From positions 4,092,001 through 4,156,000 of the forward strand of contig NZ_CP017481.1 in NCBI RefSeq assembly GCF_002307355.1: 64,000 bases of DNA, given 5' to 3'. The notes beneath the pieces were generated by a model. That model saw nothing but the letters and a program-made list of their open reading frames with translations. It had not been told where the DNA came from and searched no databases. Position numbers and translations under genes: made by a program. Source of the DNA: Pectobacterium polaris (GTDB taxonomy: Bacteria; Pseudomonadota; Gammaproteobacteria; Enterobacterales; Enterobacteriaceae). Shown piece by piece: positions 27,932-38,657 of the stretch; within the stretch, counting starts at the first letter, position 1; the number at the start of each line of letters is the position of its first letter.

Positions 27932-29040
27932 CAGATAATTTCCAGTTTGGCACGCAAGCAGCCAGCACTTTGCATCGCCTGCAGAATAGACATCAGCTCC
28001 ATCGGCGTTGCGCCCAAAGAGTTCAATGCACGCACGACATTGTTGAGGTTGGCGCTGGAATTGACACGCTGTAAAGCCCCACCCGCTTGCTGAACCGAAA
28101 TCTCTGTTTGCGGCGTAACCACCGTCTGACCACCGCCAAATGGGGTATTAGGTTGGCTGACGTTGGCCTGCTGATTGATCGTCACAGAGAGGTTACCCTG
28201 GGCGATAGCACAGCTATCCAGCGTGACATCACGGTTCATCACGACAGATCCGGTACGAGAATTAATAATCACCTTGGCATCCTGAATACCAACGTTGATT
28301 TCAATATTCTGGACATCGGCCAAAAAGCGAACCTGAGAACTGTTGCCATGCGGAGCAAGTACCTGAATGGTACGAGAATCCAGCGGGGTCGCTGTACCAC
28401 CGTATCCAGAGCGATTAATTGCATCGCTGACTTTCTGCGCCATCGAGAAGTCGTCGTTCTTCAGTTGCAGCATTATTGTATTTGACGTGCCAAACGTGCT
28501 TGGCAACTCTCTCTCGATGACGGCACCATTGCTGATTCGACCGCCAGCAAGTTGGTTAACCTGAACACTGCTTCCACCGGCAGAAGCGCCAGCTCCGCCA
28601 ACCAAAACATTCCCCTGAGCGAGGGCATATACCTGGTTATCGACCCCTTTCAATGGGGTCATCAACAGCGTCCCGCCACGCAAGCTCTTCGCATTACCGA
28701 GTGAAGACACCACGATATCAATATTTTGGCCTGTTCTGCCAAAAGGCGGAAGTTCCGCCGTTACCATCACCGCCGCCACATTCTTCAACTGCATATTGGT
28801 ACCGGCAGGCACAGTAATCCCTAACTGGGAAAGCATGTTAGTTAAGCTTTGCGTGGTAAACGGCGTCTGCATGGTCTGGTCACCAGAGCCGTCCAGACCA
28901 ACAACTAAACCGTAACCAATTAACGCATTACCGCGTACGCCCTGGATATTCACCAGATCGCGAATTCTCTCTGCCGACGCAGGGGCAATATTCAGCGTCA
29001 GTAACGTCAGCAGTACAGTGAAAAATGATGCAATCCGCAT
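27931..29040 (-). CDS. flgI: Flagellar P-ring protein FlgI
   Basis: A 369-residue periplasmic P-ring subunit with a Sec signal peptide ([20 protein letters not shown], cleaved after ASA) and the conserved start [22 protein letters not shown]. An upstream extension of 49 in-frame codons exists but overlaps flgH; the ATG at 29040 gives the family length and a proper signal peptide. It ends with the usual [20 protein letters not shown]. Confidence 0.97.
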   Translation of the reverse strand: MRIASFFTVLLTLLTLNIAPASAERIRDLVNIQGVRGNALIGYGLVVGLDGSGDQTMQTPFTTQSLTNMLSQLGITVPAGTNMQLKNVAAVMVTAELPPFGRTGQNIDIVVSSLGNAKSLRGGTLLMTPLKGVDNQVYALAQGNVLVGGAGASAGGSSVQVNQLAGGRISNGAVIERELPSTFGTSNTIMLQLKNDDFSMAQKVSDAINRSGYGGTATPLDSRTIQVLAPHGNSSQVRFLADVQNIEINVGIQDAKVIINSRTGSVVMNRDVTLDSCAIAQGNLSVTINQQANVSQPNTPFGGGQTVVTPQTEISVQQAGGALQRVNSSANLNNVVRALNSLGATPMELMSILQAMQSAGCLRAKLEII

Positions 29041-29056
29041 GGCAGGCCTCTTAAGC

Positions 29057-29770
29057 TTAGAACGGAGAAACATTGAGGAAGAACCGCTGTAACCAGCCCA
29101 TGTTTTGCGCTTCGTTAATATAGCCATTACCGACATATTCAATGCGCGCATCCGCAACCTGGGTTGATGGTACCGAGTTGTTACCACTAATGGTTCTCGG
29201 ATTAACTACCCCAGAGAAACGGATAAACTCTGTTCCCTGATTAATTGCAATTTGTTTTTCGCCAACGACCTGCAGATTGCCATTAGCTAATACTTGACCA
29301 ACCGTGACCGTAATCGTGCCACTGAAGGTGTTGTTCGCATTCGCACCGCCCTGCCCAGTGAAGTCATTCGTTCCTGTCGCATTCAGAGACGCACGATTAT
29401 TACCCAACGGCCCGTCAAGATAACGCGGTACCACCGTTGCACCGAACGTTGACGAACCATTACGAGCAGCATTGGCTGACGAGCTTTTACTGGCGCTCAC
29501 ATTTTCCTGCAACACGATCGTCAATGTGTCGCCAATATTACGTGGGCGACGATCTTCAAACATTGGCTGATAGCCATAATTCATCGGCTGCACGGTTTGG
29601 AAGATAGAACCATTAGGACCCGCTAATACAGGCGATCCAGGCTGAGCAGTCGTAGGCCCAGTGACAACTTTATCATGCGGAATATAGGCGCAACCGTTAA
29701 GTGCTAACATCGCGATCAATGCCAACAGACGGTGTCGGCGGAGTGGTTTGATAACCGACTTTGCATTCAT
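29057..29770 (-). CDS. flgH: Flagellar L-ring lipoprotein FlgH
   Basis: A 237-residue outer-membrane L-ring lipoprotein. The lipobox [10 protein letters not shown] puts the modified Cys near residue 27. The mature protein carries [20 protein letters not shown] and ends [10 protein letters not shown], as in E. coli. A GTG two codons upstream (29776) has better spacing from AAGG and is a possible start. Confidence 0.96.
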   Translation of the reverse strand: MNAKSVIKPLRRHRLLALIAMLALNGCAYIPHDKVVTGPTTAQPGSPVLAGPNGSIFQTVQPMNYGYQPMFEDRRPRNIGDTLTIVLQENVSASKSSSANAARNGSSTFGATVVPRYLDGPLGNNRASLNATGTNDFTGQGGANANNTFSGTITVTVGQVLANGNLQVVGEKQIAINQGTEFIRFSGVVNPRTISGNNSVPSTQVADARIEYVGNGYINEAQNMGWLQRFFLNVSPF

Positions 29771-29950
29771 TATCACTGCGGATATCGCCTTAAATTAATC
29801 TATTTCACATATTCACGGGGTAAATCAAAGCCATACTGGCCCACTCATCGGGTGCCTATGGTCATCATTACCCCGTTAAACACTGTCTACATTGCTACTA
29901 TCAGGCAGCCAGAGCACCCGCTCTCGCTCCTGAAATTAGCGGGTCACCCA

Positions 29951-30733
29951 TTACAGCTGAGTCAATTTCTGCAACATTTGGTCAGAAGAGGAAATTGCTT
30001 TACTGTTGATCTCATAGGCACGCTGAGTCTGAATCATCGATACCAATTCCTCTGCCACATTGACGTTGGAGGTTTCGACATATTTCTGATACAGCAGGCC
30101 CGCGCCATTCAAACCTGGGTTTGTTTCATTCGGCGCACCTGAACTCGCGGTTTCCAGATACAGGTTCTCACCCATGCTCTCAAGGCCGCTATCATTAATA
30201 AAGGTCGTCAGTGTCAGCTGGCCAATCTGGTTTGTTGCCGCCTGTCCCTGCACTTTAACGCTGACAATACCGTCACGACCAATATTCAGTTCGGTCGCAT
30301 TCGCCGGAACAGTAATCGCGGGCTGAACCTGATAACCGCTGGACGTCACTAACTGGCCGTTACCATCAAGCTGGAAGGCGCCGTCACGCGTGTAAGCCGT
30401 TGTCCCATCAGGCAGCTGAACCTGAAAGAATCCCTGACCTTTAATCGCAACGTCTTTAGAGTTACCCGTTTCGGAAAAGGTCCCTTGAGTATGAATACGC
30501 TCTGTTGATACCGGACGAACACCTGTACCCAACTGCAAGCCGGACGGTAGCATGGTTTGCTCTGAAGATTGAGCCCCAGGCTGACGAATTGTTTGATACA
30601 TCAAGTCTTCAAATACCGCACGCTGACGCTTGAAACCATTGGTGCTGACGTTTGCCAAGTTATTGGAAATAACGTCCATATTGGTTTGCTGAGCATTCAA
30701 GCCGGTTTTTGCAATCCACAAAGAACGGATCAT
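29951..30733 (-). CDS. flgG: Distal rod protein FlgG
   Basis: A 260-residue distal-rod subunit with the rod/hook family N-terminus ([35 protein letters not shown]) and C-terminal helix ([20 protein letters not shown]). The length equals E. coli FlgG. The 180-bp gap before flgH holds no recognised feature. Confidence 0.98.
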   Translation of the reverse strand: MIRSLWIAKTGLNAQQTNMDVISNNLANVSTNGFKRQRAVFEDLMYQTIRQPGAQSSEQTMLPSGLQLGTGVRPVSTERIHTQGTFSETGNSKDVAIKGQGFFQVQLPDGTTAYTRDGAFQLDGNGQLVTSSGYQVQPAITVPANATELNIGRDGIVSVKVQGQAATNQIGQLTLTTFINDSGLESMGENLYLETASSGAPNETNPGLNGAGLLYQKYVETSNVNVAEELVSMIQTQRAYEINSKAISSSDQMLQKLTQL

Positions 30734-30760
30734 TTATTCACTCCTGTGCGCACTCGGCGC

Positions 30761-31516
30761 TTAACCCATTGCTAATATCTGATTAGCGCGTTGTGCATTA
30801 TCGTCGACGCTGCTAATGATTTTCATCTGCATTTCAAAGCGACGAGCATTGGCAATCATATCGACCATAGTATCGACCGTGTTCACATTACTGCCCTCGA
30901 TCACACCCGGCATAATACGCACGGTAGGATCGTTTTGCAGAACATTACCACGTTGTTGCTGAGCCTGCTGCGTCAAGCGGAATAATCCGTCATCAGACCG
31001 CTCAACTTCTTGTCCGGTAGCCTTAACAAGCTTTAAGCGCCCCAACTGGGCAATCGTATTCGGTGGATCCCCAGCGTTAAGCGCAGAAATTGTACCATCA
31101 GCAGAAATGCTGATCTGAGCCTGCGGAGGAATGTCAATCGGTCCACCGTCGCCCATCACAACACGCCCCTGGATAGTCAACTGCCCATCAGCGCTGATCT
31201 CCATATTACCATTACGGGTGTACGCTTCACCGCCGTCAGCCGTTTGCACTGCCAGCCAACTCTCTTTCGGTAAAGCGACATCCATTGCACGGCCAGTATA
31301 ATTCATCACGCCTTCAGTCATATCAGCGCCAGGCGTTGAAGCGACAACCAGCGTTCGGGTGGGCAGTGTCAACCCATTTACCGGTACAGCACGCAGTGCG
31401 GAAAGCTGTGCCCGGAAACCCGGCGTTGAGGCGTTAGCCAAGTTGTTCGCAGTAATTGCCTGCTTTTCCAATGACTGACTCGCGCCACCCATTGCCGTAT
31501 AAATCGCGTGATCCAT
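30761..31516 (-). CDS. flgF: Proximal rod protein FlgF
   Basis: A 251-residue proximal-rod subunit. The N-terminus is MDHAIYTAMGGASQSLEKQA with the NNLANASTPGFRAQ motif, and the C-terminal helix is NVNTVDTMVDMIANARRFEM. It lies between flgE and flgG in the conserved order. Confidence 0.97.
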   Translation of the reverse strand: MDHAIYTAMGGASQSLEKQAITANNLANASTPGFRAQLSALRAVPVNGLTLPTRTLVVASTPGADMTEGVMNYTGRAMDVALPKESWLAVQTADGGEAYTRNGNMEISADGQLTIQGRVVMGDGGPIDIPPQAQISISADGTISALNAGDPPNTIAQLGRLKLVKATGQEVERSDDGLFRLTQQAQQQRGNVLQNDPTVRIMPGVIEGSNVNTVDTMVDMIANARRFEMQMKIISSVDDNAQRANQILAMG

Positions 31517-31537
31517 GCAATGTCCCCGTTAGGATAA

Positions 31538-32740
31538 TTAACGCAGGCTAACCAGCGTTTGCAGAATGGAATCCTGCGTTTTGATGGTTTGCGCGTTTGA
31601 CTGGTAGTTACGCTGCGCAACAATCATGCTGACCAGCTCTTTACTCAGGTCAACGTTTGAACTTTCGGTAGATTTGCCGATCAGTTTCCCCAGACTTCCG
31701 GTACCTGCCAGACCAACGACAGCTTGACCAGAACTCGCAGTTTCAGACCAGGCGTTATCCCCTTCAGGCGATAAACCTTCTGGGTTGGCAAAGCTAGCCA
31801 GCAGGATCTGACCCAGCGCCTGCTTCTGACCGTTACTGTAGCTGCCTTCGATCGTGCCGTCGTCATTGATAGCAAAACCGGTCAGCGATCCTGGAGCGAA
31901 ACCGTTCTGGGTTGGGCTCTTATAGCTATATTCTGTATTTTGCTGCACGCTGCCAGTCAAATTGAGAGTGAATGTACCGGTAGCAGCACCATTCGTCCCA
32001 ACAAGGTTGAGGTTGAAAGGCGTATGCCCCGTTAATGCACCATTAGAAGCAAAGTTCAATGCTCCTGCATTTTGATACGTGGCTGGAGTAATGGAGTCAT
32101 CCTTAGCATACGTCTGCCATGTATTGTTTGCCGTTTTAACAAAATACAGGGTGAAGTTATGCACATTACCTTGGCTATCGTAGGTTGTTAGTGCAGTTTT
32201 GCTATTGTAGGTGCCTTCCGCACCAGGCGTTGTAGCCCAGGCGTTTGTAGGAACTGGGTCTGAAGATTTCAGGTTAGCCTGAATTGATGCGACTGTCGTT
32301 GCACTCGCCAGCATGTCGCCATCAGGAACAGTCAACGGTACTGGATCGGCCCCCGTTTGCACCGTTGGCGGCGTACCGGCGACCGGATAACCCGTCAGTT
32401 GCATACCTTGTGCGTTGACGATATTACGACCATTCAGCATGAACTGACCATTACGGCTGTAATAAGTCGAACCGTTGGTGTCCTGCAGACGGTAAAAACC
32501 ACCGCCGCTAATCGCAATATCCAGGTCTCGTGAGGACGAAGTCACAGTACCATTACCAAAATCCTGCAATACCGATGCAACCTTCACACCCATACCGACT
32601 TTAGAACCCGCAAACATATCCGCAAATGTGACGGTCCCGGATTTAAAACCCACTGTCGCTGAGTTAGCGATGTTATTACCAATAACATCCAGGTTGTTAG
32701 ATGCCGCGTTTAAACCACTGACCGCCTGAGAAAAACCCAT
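31538..32740 (-). CDS. flgE: Flagellar hook protein FlgE
   Basis: A 400-residue hook subunit (E. coli 402). The N-terminus is MGFSQAVSGLNAASNNLDVI with NNIANSATVGFKSG, and the C-terminal helix is NVDLSKELVSMIVAQRNYQS. It polymerises under the FlgD cap to a length set by FliK. Confidence 0.98.
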   Translation of the reverse strand: MGFSQAVSGLNAASNNLDVIGNNIANSATVGFKSGTVTFADMFAGSKVGMGVKVASVLQDFGNGTVTSSSRDLDIAISGGGFYRLQDTNGSTYYSRNGQFMLNGRNIVNAQGMQLTGYPVAGTPPTVQTGADPVPLTVPDGDMLASATTVASIQANLKSSDPVPTNAWATTPGAEGTYNSKTALTTYDSQGNVHNFTLYFVKTANNTWQTYAKDDSITPATYQNAGALNFASNGALTGHTPFNLNLVGTNGAATGTFTLNLTGSVQQNTEYSYKSPTQNGFAPGSLTGFAINDDGTIEGSYSNGQKQALGQILLASFANPEGLSPEGDNAWSETASSGQAVVGLAGTGSLGKLIGKSTESSNVDLSKELVSMIVAQRNYQSNAQTIKTQDSILQTLVSLR

Positions 32741-32814
32741 GTCGCTCTCCAGAGAATTGATTAAGTCATATTCCAGATAGTGAATTTCACTGGAATAACA
32801 TGAAATTTACACCG

Positions 32815-33498
32815 TTACAGAATCTGCCGGACATCGTCCATGGTGGCTCTGCCGCGCAGCCCTAGATCCAGTAATGCACCGTTATCGCCGCGAACGACAC
32901 TATTTACAACCGCATAGCTCAATGGCTGAACAACTTGCTGTGCGCCGCCAGTACTGGCGGCAACAGTGAAGGTATAAGCCCCATCAGGCGCAACCGTGCC
33001 ATCAGAAAGTTTACTATCCCAGTTGAATGAGTGAACCCCAGCAGAAAGCGTGCCCAGTTCGATCGTACGAACAGCTTTACCTGTTGCATCATTAACGGTG
33101 ACGGTAACAACCTCTGCTGCTTTTTCCAGTTCCACGCCAAAGGGAGTACTGGTTTCTTTGCCAACAAGAATGTCTTTTCCAGGGATCATGACACTGTGAC
33201 CAATCAGCGTTGTGGCTTGCATGGATTGGTTGTTATTGATCTGACCAGAGATAGAACCCAGTGTGGTATTCAATTTCTCAATGCCGCTGACCGTATTGAG
33301 CTGAGCAAGCTGACTTACAAGCTGATCGTTGCTCATCGGATTCGTCGGATCTTGATTCTTCAACTGCGCAACCAGAAGCGTCAGGAACTGATTCTGTAAA
33401 TCGGCGCTGCTATTTTGTTCTACTGGTGCAGATATCGAAGTATTCGATGTACTCTGCGTTCTCGTTGCCGAGGACGTATCATTAATTGTTACAGACAC
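32815..33498 (-). CDS. flgD: Hook assembly scaffold FlgD
   Basis: A 227-residue hook cap. The conserved N-terminal block is QNQFLTLLVAQLKNQDPTNP. The C-terminal part has a FlgD Ig-like region with GVHSFNWDSKLSDGTVAPDG. It caps the growing hook and is later discarded. Starts 15 bp after flgC. Confidence 0.97.
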   Translation of the reverse strand: MSVTINDTSSATRTQSTSNTSISAPVEQNSSADLQNQFLTLLVAQLKNQDPTNPMSNDQLVSQLAQLNTVSGIEKLNTTLGSISGQINNNQSMQATTLIGHSVMIPGKDILVGKETSTPFGVELEKAAEVVTVTVNDATGKAVRTIELGTLSAGVHSFNWDSKLSDGTVAPDGAYTFTVAASTGGAQQVVQPLSYAVVNSVVRGDNGALLDLGLRGRATMDDVRQIL

Positions 33499-33513
33499 TA
33501 TTTCGTCTCCCGA

Positions 33514-33918
33514 TTATTGCCCGATCGTTAACGTCTTCAGCATCATCGATTTTGTCGTATTCAACACTTCGACGTTTGCCTGATAACTGCGCGATGCAGA
33601 AATGGTGTTTACCATCTCAGCCACTGGGTCAACATTCGGCATGCGAACGTATCCCTGCCCATCAGCCAGCGGATTACCCGGTTCGTAAACCAGACGAGCA
33701 GGTGATGGATCTTCAATAACATTGGAAACGCGTACGCCCCCCGTAGACTGCCCGGGAGCGGCATTCACTTCGAATACAACTTGCTTGGCGCGATAAGGCT
33801 CGCCATCAGGGCCCGTCACGCTGTCTGCGTTAGCCAGGTTACTGGCGCTCACATTCAGACGCTGAGATTGCGCAGAAAGCGCTGAGCCTGAAATTTCGAA
33901 TATATTTAATAACGACAT
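33514..33918 (-). CDS. flgC: Proximal rod protein FlgC
   Basis: A 134-residue rod subunit with [20 protein letters not shown] and the [12 protein letters not shown] motif at the start and a C-terminal [20 protein letters not shown] helix. Same length as E. coli FlgC. It follows flgB by 28 bp. Confidence 0.97.
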   Translation of the reverse strand: MSLLNIFEISGSALSAQSQRLNVSASNLANADSVTGPDGEPYRAKQVVFEVNAAPGQSTGGVRVSNVIEDPSPARLVYEPGNPLADGQGYVRMPNVDPVAEMVNTISASRSYQANVEVLNTTKSMMLKTLTIGQ

Positions 33919-33946
33919 GAATCTTTACCTTCCTATCGCGCTACGA

Positions 33947-34363
33947 TCACGAACCTGACTGCAGGACTGACATCATGCCTTTAATCTGTCCGCCCAGAAC
34001 GGTCAGGCTGGATTGATATTTCAGGCTATTATCGGCAAAATTAGTGCGTTCGCGGTCCATATCGACCGTATTGCCATCCAACGCAGGCTGATCGGGTACG
34101 CGATAAAGCAAATCAAGTTCCGGCGGCTGAAAATTCTGTGCCGGTATATGCCGTACAGATGTGGTTTTCAGCGCGATACCCGTACCGTTCACCCGCCCTT
34201 GCTCCATTGTTTTACTGAGCTGGCTGGCAAAATCGATATCCCTGGCCTGATAGCCTGGCGTATCCGCATTAGCAATATTCGCGGCCAAGATTTCCTGCCG
34301 CTGGGCACGCAAGTTCAACGCTTCCTGCTGAAACCGCAACGAGGCGTCTAATTTATCAAGCAT
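33947..34363 (-). CDS. flgB: Proximal rod protein FlgB
   Basis: A 138-residue rod subunit that begins the flgB operon, divergent from flgA. The N-terminus has [20 protein letters not shown] followed by [13 protein letters not shown]; the C-terminus has the conserved [20 protein letters not shown]. The shared 165-bp flgB-flgA gap is expected to carry FlhDC-dependent class II promoters; I could not define the boxes. Confidence 0.97.
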   Translation of the reverse strand: MLDKLDASLRFQQEALNLRAQRQEILAANIANADTPGYQARDIDFASQLSKTMEQGRVNGTGIALKTTSVRHIPAQNFQPPELDLLYRVPDQPALDGNTVDMDRERTNFADNSLKYQSSLTVLGGQIKGMMSVLQSGS

Positions 34364-34528
34364 GCTCCCTCCGCAAGTTAGAATTTGGAGTGAGTAGGAT
34401 AATTCTCATGGTGGCTATGCCATCGAACGAATAGACACCAAATGCAGCGCTATTTATTGCCTTAACCTCACGCTGACATCGTTACACTTAACGCCCGATA
34501 TAATCTGAATCAGGAGAGCCGAACAGGA

Positions 34529-35197
34529 ATGAAAACAATACATTATTACCTCTATCTGGCGGCGTCCTGTTTTTTTATCCTGTGTACCCCTGTCAATGCG
34601 AACGACCTTCCTGCGCAGATCAATCAATTTTTTGCCTCACGCTTTCAGGGAAGCACGAATACAGTAAACGTTGTGGTAAAATCGCCAGAATCGCAATGGC
34701 CACAGTGCGAAGCGCCTCAAATCACACTGCCCGGAAATACGAAAATGTGGGGTAATGTGAGCCTGTCCATACGTTGCGGGCAACAGCGTCGCTTCATTCA
34801 AACAGAAGTTCAGGTAACAGGGAATTATGTCACCAGTGCTCGGCCTATAAATCGTGGAACCACGCTGACGGAAAAAGACATTCGTTTGACAAAAGGCAGG
34901 CTCGATTTATTACCGTTGCGCCCTATACTGACGTTACCTGGTGCACAGGGCGCAGTCCTTTTGCGCGATCTCACACCTGGTCAGGTTATTACCGCCTCCA
35001 TGATCAGACGTGCCTGGGTCGTAAAGGCAGGTCAGTTAGTGCAGATTATCGCCCAAGGGGAAGGCTTCACAATTAATGGCGAAGGAAAGGCCATGAACAA
35101 CGCGGCAGCCGGACAAGCGGTCAGAGTCAGAACGGCAAATGGACAAATAGTCAGCGGAATCACAAACGAAGATGGGATTATTCTGATCTCACAGTAA
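34529..35197 (+). CDS. flgA: P-ring assembly chaperone FlgA
   Basis: A 222-residue periplasmic chaperone for FlgI. It has a signal peptide (YYLYLAASCFFILCTPVNAN) and a C-terminal SAF-type domain (ARPINRGTTLTEKDIRLTKG, RDLTPGQVITASMIRRAWVV). Two cysteines near residues 59 and 82 may form the usual disulphide. Divergent from flgB. Confidence 0.96.
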   Translation: MKTIHYYLYLAASCFFILCTPVNANDLPAQINQFFASRFQGSTNTVNVVVKSPESQWPQCEAPQITLPGNTKMWGNVSLSIRCGQQRRFIQTEVQVTGNYVTSARPINRGTTLTEKDIRLTKGRLDLLPLRPILTLPGAQGAVLLRDLTPGQVITASMIRRAWVVKAGQLVQIIAQGEGFTINGEGKAMNNAAAGQAVRVRTANGQIVSGITNEDGIILISQ

Positions 35198-35202
35198 TTA
35201 AT

Positions 35203-35229
35203 TAAAGATTTGCTCATGTTTGCCGATGA
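35203..35229 (+). promoter_or_regulatory. Sigma-28 promoter of flgMN
   Basis: TAAAGATT, 11 bases, then GCCGATGA. This differs from FliA consensus at one -10 position and one -35 position. It begins just after the flgA stop and lies about 110 bp before flgM, which matches the known class III promoter of flgM in enterics. Confidence 0.82.
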
Positions 35230-35338
35230 TAGTTACAGAGTCATTACTGACGACGTTTTAAAATTGAACACCAATGTGATGTATATTTTTTAACACATTG
35301 ATGATTAACCACTTATCCTCAAATTAGAGGGATGTATT

Positions 35339-35635
35339 ATGAGTATTGATCGCACCCAGTCACTGAAGCCGGTCAGTCAAGTTCAGCAACGCGAATCTGG
35401 TGATGTCGCTAAGACCAAACGCAAACAGGCTGAGGCTCAGTCTGAAGTTAGCGCAACACAGGTAAAACTGAGCGACGCGCAGGCAAAATTGATGCAGCCG
35501 GGTACGCAGGACATAGACATGAACCGCGTTGAAACCTTGAAGCAGGCAATTCGTGATGGCTCACTTAAAATTGATGCCGGAAAAATCGCGGATGCGTTGC
35601 TTAAAGAGACGCAGGATTTTTTAGCAGGTAATTAA
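35339..35635 (+). CDS. flgM: Anti-sigma-28 factor FlgM
   Basis: A 98-residue, largely disordered protein that binds FliA until it is exported through the finished hook. It has the N-terminal [20 protein letters not shown] and the C-terminal FliA-binding helices ([33 protein letters not shown]). Preceded by GAGGGATG-type SD spacing. Co-transcribed with flgN, 5 bp downstream. Confidence 0.97.
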   Translation: MSIDRTQSLKPVSQVQQRESGDVAKTKRKQAEAQSEVSATQVKLSDAQAKLMQPGTQDIDMNRVETLKQAIRDGSLKIDAGKIADALLKETQDFLAGN

Positions 35636-35640
35636 TATTT

Positions 35641-36078
35641 ATGGAAAATCTGCAATCGATTTTGGATCAACTGCTGAGCAGCCTACGTGAGCTCGATGTT
35701 GTTATGTCCGAAGAGCAAACGCTGCTTTGCGCTGGTCACATTAACAGCATTGCTCTGCAACAGGTGACAGAGAAGAAAACTTCTCTGTTGGCGACAATGC
35801 AGCATTTGGAAACACGGCGCCATGAGACTGAGTCGACTCTTAAGCTGCAAGCGCCTTATGACGGTATTGAAAAACTATCGGCTTACTGGCAGCAAGTGCA
35901 AAAGTTAACCAGACGTTTGAATGACCAGAATCAGCACAATGGTCTTCTGCTTAACCGACATATTGCCTACACGAATGAAGCCATCAATATATTGAAGCCT
36001 CGCCATGGTCAGGGACTGTATGGTCCGGATGGTCAATCGAAAGGCGTGACAGTTGGTGGTAGAAAAATTACTTTCTAA
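35641..36078 (+). CDS. flgN: FlgK/FlgL export chaperone FlgN
   Basis: A 145-residue all-helical chaperone for the two junction proteins. The N-terminal amphipathic helix (LQSILDQLLSSLRELDVVMS) and C-terminal substrate-binding helix (NDQNQHNGLLLNRHIAYTNE) match FlgN. Its stop codon lies in the left arm of the terminator at 36077. Confidence 0.96.
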   Translation: MENLQSILDQLLSSLRELDVVMSEEQTLLCAGHINSIALQQVTEKKTSLLATMQHLETRRHETESTLKLQAPYDGIEKLSAYWQQVQKLTRRLNDQNQHNGLLLNRHIAYTNEAINILKPRHGQGLYGPDGQSKGVTVGGRKITF

Positions 36079-36107
36079 AAGTCTCTGCATTTCTGGCAGA
36101 GACTTTT
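36077..36107 (+). terminator. flgMN terminator, possibly bidirectional
   Basis: Perfect 12-bp arms AAAAGTCTCTGC (36077-36088) and GCAGAGACTTTT (36096-36107) with a 7-base loop. T and A runs on both sides would let it serve flgN and the convergent flhE. Confidence 0.9.
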
Positions 36108-36150
36108 CATCATTTAAAACAGCCAGTTATTTAAATTACTGTTTAAAAGC

Positions 36151-36576
36151 CTACCTGTAATTTACCGCAATATCGATCGTACGCACGCTGAACGAATGAT
36201 TAATACGTCCACTCCCTTCAATGTAGTATACAAAACGAAACTCATTATTAGCCGCTAATCCGTCAAATGCTCGAGTTTGCCCGTCACCACTTCCGTCTAA
36301 GTCAACACAGCGCTGCGGCGATTGTGAACACAGTTTCACAACAAGCCCCACAGGTATCGCAGAATCAATCACGTGCCGCCAATATATTGTCGTAATCGTT
36401 TCATCTGGATTAACCGCTATGTTAGGAACAAAAGCTGACGTCGTAACCATTTCGCCACGATGATCAAGTTTTATTCCTGGCATGCTTCCGTTCCAACTAC
36501 CTGGCGTCGCGATAGCACAGAACGGGAGTACCAGTGGCAGCACCGCTGCTGCCAGAGTACACACCATCTTCCTCAC
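36151..36576 (-). CDS. flhE: FlhE, periplasmic flagellar accessory protein
   Basis: A 141-residue exported protein with a signal peptide (MRKMVCTLAAAVLPLVLPFC, cleaved near AIA) and FlhE-type sequence (GSWNGSMPGIKLDHRGEM and IYWRHVIDSAIPVGLVVKLC). In Salmonella, FlhE limits proton leak through the export gate. Two Cys residues in the mature part (CSQSPQRC) suggest a disulphide. Start overlaps the flhA stop by 4 bp. Confidence 0.93.
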   Translation of the reverse strand: MRKMVCTLAAAVLPLVLPFCAIATPGSWNGSMPGIKLDHRGEMVTTSAFVPNIAVNPDETITTIYWRHVIDSAIPVGLVVKLCSQSPQRCVDLDGSGDGQTRAFDGLAANNEFRFVYYIEGSGRINHSFSVRTIDIAVNYR

Positions 36577-38657
36577 TTCTGAGCTTCCCCAATAACTGAT
36601 GTCATGCGAATCTGGCGATGATCGCTGATTTCTAAATTAGACAGTACGGCCATGTTTGGCAGACTACGATGCAGGAATCGAGCAAGTAAAGCGCGTAAAG
36701 CATGGTTCACAAGCAGCACCGGCGGAGCACCCAACATTTCCTGCCGCTGTAGCGCTTGTTTCGCCTGTTCAAGCAGACGATCGGCAAGTCCCGGTTCGAG
36801 GCCACCACCGCCTTGAAGCGCCTGTAACAGAAGGCGCTCCAACGATCCTTCCAGACCGATAACCTGAAGTTCGCTGTCTCCTGGGAACCACTGCTGGGTA
36901 ATCGCACGTCCCAGAGCAACCCTCACCACTGTGGTGAGCTCATAAGGGTCTGGCTGCACTGGCGCATGTTCAGCCAATGTCTCCATGATGGTGCGCATAT
37001 CCCTAATCGAAACTCTCTCACTAAGTAGATTTTGCAAAACCTTATGCAAGGTCGTTAACGTCACTACGCCCGGAATGAAATCTTCTGTCAGCTTTGGCAT
37101 TTCCTGCGCAACGCGATCCATCAGTTGCTGAGCTTCCTGTCGTCCAAACAGTTCACTGGCGTGTAATGCAATTAAGTGATTCAGGTGCGTTGCCACCACG
37201 GTACTTGCCTCTACTACCGTGAATCCCTGAGCTTGAGCCTGATCTTTCAGGGCATTATCAATCCAGACTGCTGGCAACCCAAACGCAGGATCCTGCGTGA
37301 TATCGCCAGATAAAGAGCCAACCGCATTGCCCGGATTGATCGCCATCCAACGACCGGGATGAGCCTCACCGCTACCCACCTCGACACCTTTCATCAGTAT
37401 GCGATAGCTGGCAGGCTGAAGTTCCAAATTATCCCGGATATGAACCACCGGCGGTAAGTATCCCATTTCCTGGGCAAACTTCTTCCTGATACTACGAATC
37501 CTGCCCAGTAACTCGCCATCTTGCTGTGCGTCAACCATTGGGATCAATCGATAGCCAACTTCCATACCCAGCGGATCTTCAAGCTGTACATCAGACCAGC
37601 TGGCTTCAATAATCTGATGTTTCTCCATTGATGCTGGTATAGGCTGCATAACAGGTTCTTTTTGCTGTTCACCACGCATCCACCAGGCAAGCCCTAACAA
37701 AGATGCGGTAAATAACAGAAAGACAAAGTTGGGCATTCCAGGAACCATCCCAATAAGCCCAATAACCGCCGCACTCAGTACCATCACTCGTGGGTTATTG
37801 AACAACTGAGTGACCATCTGCTGGCCAACGTCCTGATCGGTACTCACGCGAGTAACAATCACACCCGCTGCGGTAGAGATAATCAGAGCAGGAATCTGGG
37901 CAACCAAACCATCACCGATGGTAAGCAGCGTATAGCTTTCAGCGGCCTGCCCTACCGGCATATTGTGCTGTACAACACCGACGATCAATCCACCAACAAT
38001 GTTGATGACCATGATAATCAGTCCCGCGACAGCGTCACCGCGCACGAACTTACTGGCACCGTCCATTGAACCGTAGAAATCTGACTCCTGAGTAACTTCA
38101 GTACGGCGCTTTTTCGCTTCTTCTTCACCAATGATCCCAGCATTAAGATCGGCGTCGATCGCCATCTGTTTACCTGGCATACCATCTAACACAAAGCGGG
38201 CACCGACTTCAGCGATACGTCCGGCACCTTTGGTGATAACCATGAAGTTGATTAAGACAAGGATGATAAAGACCACGATACCAATGGCAAAATTTCCGCC
38301 TACCAGAAAGTGACCAAATGCTTCAACAACTTTACCTGCGGCAGCCGTCCCTGTATGCCCTTCCAGCAAAATGATACGGGTAGAAGCGACGTTGAGCGAA
38401 AGACGCAATAAGGTAGAAAACAGCAAAATCGTAGGGAACGCAGCAAACTCCAGCGTCCGCTGCGTAAACATCGCAACCAGCAATACCATGATGGACAGTG
38501 CAATGTTAAAGGTAAATAACAGATCCAGAATGAATGGCGGCAGCGGCAATACCATCATGGAAAGTATCAGCAGGATCAGTATTGGTCCGGCTAATATTTG
38601 CCATTGGGTACCTTTCATATTACTCGGTAAACGAAGCAAAGAGGCCAAATTAGCCAT
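36573..38657 (-). CDS. flhA: Flagellar export gate protein FlhA
   Basis: A 694-residue polytopic gate protein that couples proton flow to export. It has eight TM segments in the first 330 residues, the FHIPEP-family block (VMVITKGAGRIAEVGARFVL, DGMPGKQMAIDADLNAG), and a cytoplasmic ring domain that binds chaperone complexes. The ATG at 38657 was chosen over one 11 codons upstream: it matches E. coli (MSNLAAMLRLP), has AAAGAGAA upstream and overlaps flhB by 8 bp. Confidence 0.97.
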   Translation of the reverse strand: MANLASLLRLPSNMKGTQWQILAGPILILLILSMMVLPLPPFILDLLFTFNIALSIMVLLVAMFTQRTLEFAAFPTILLFSTLLRLSLNVASTRIILLEGHTGTAAAGKVVEAFGHFLVGGNFAIGIVVFIILVLINFMVITKGAGRIAEVGARFVLDGMPGKQMAIDADLNAGIIGEEEAKKRRTEVTQESDFYGSMDGASKFVRGDAVAGLIIMVINIVGGLIVGVVQHNMPVGQAAESYTLLTIGDGLVAQIPALIISTAAGVIVTRVSTDQDVGQQMVTQLFNNPRVMVLSAAVIGLIGMVPGMPNFVFLLFTASLLGLAWWMRGEQQKEPVMQPIPASMEKHQIIEASWSDVQLEDPLGMEVGYRLIPMVDAQQDGELLGRIRSIRKKFAQEMGYLPPVVHIRDNLELQPASYRILMKGVEVGSGEAHPGRWMAINPGNAVGSLSGDITQDPAFGLPAVWIDNALKDQAQAQGFTVVEASTVVATHLNHLIALHASELFGRQEAQQLMDRVAQEMPKLTEDFIPGVVTLTTLHKVLQNLLSERVSIRDMRTIMETLAEHAPVQPDPYELTTVVRVALGRAITQQWFPGDSELQVIGLEGSLERLLLQALQGGGGLEPGLADRLLEQAKQALQRQEMLGAPPVLLVNHALRALLARFLHRSLPNMAVLSNLEISDHRQIRMTSVIGEAQK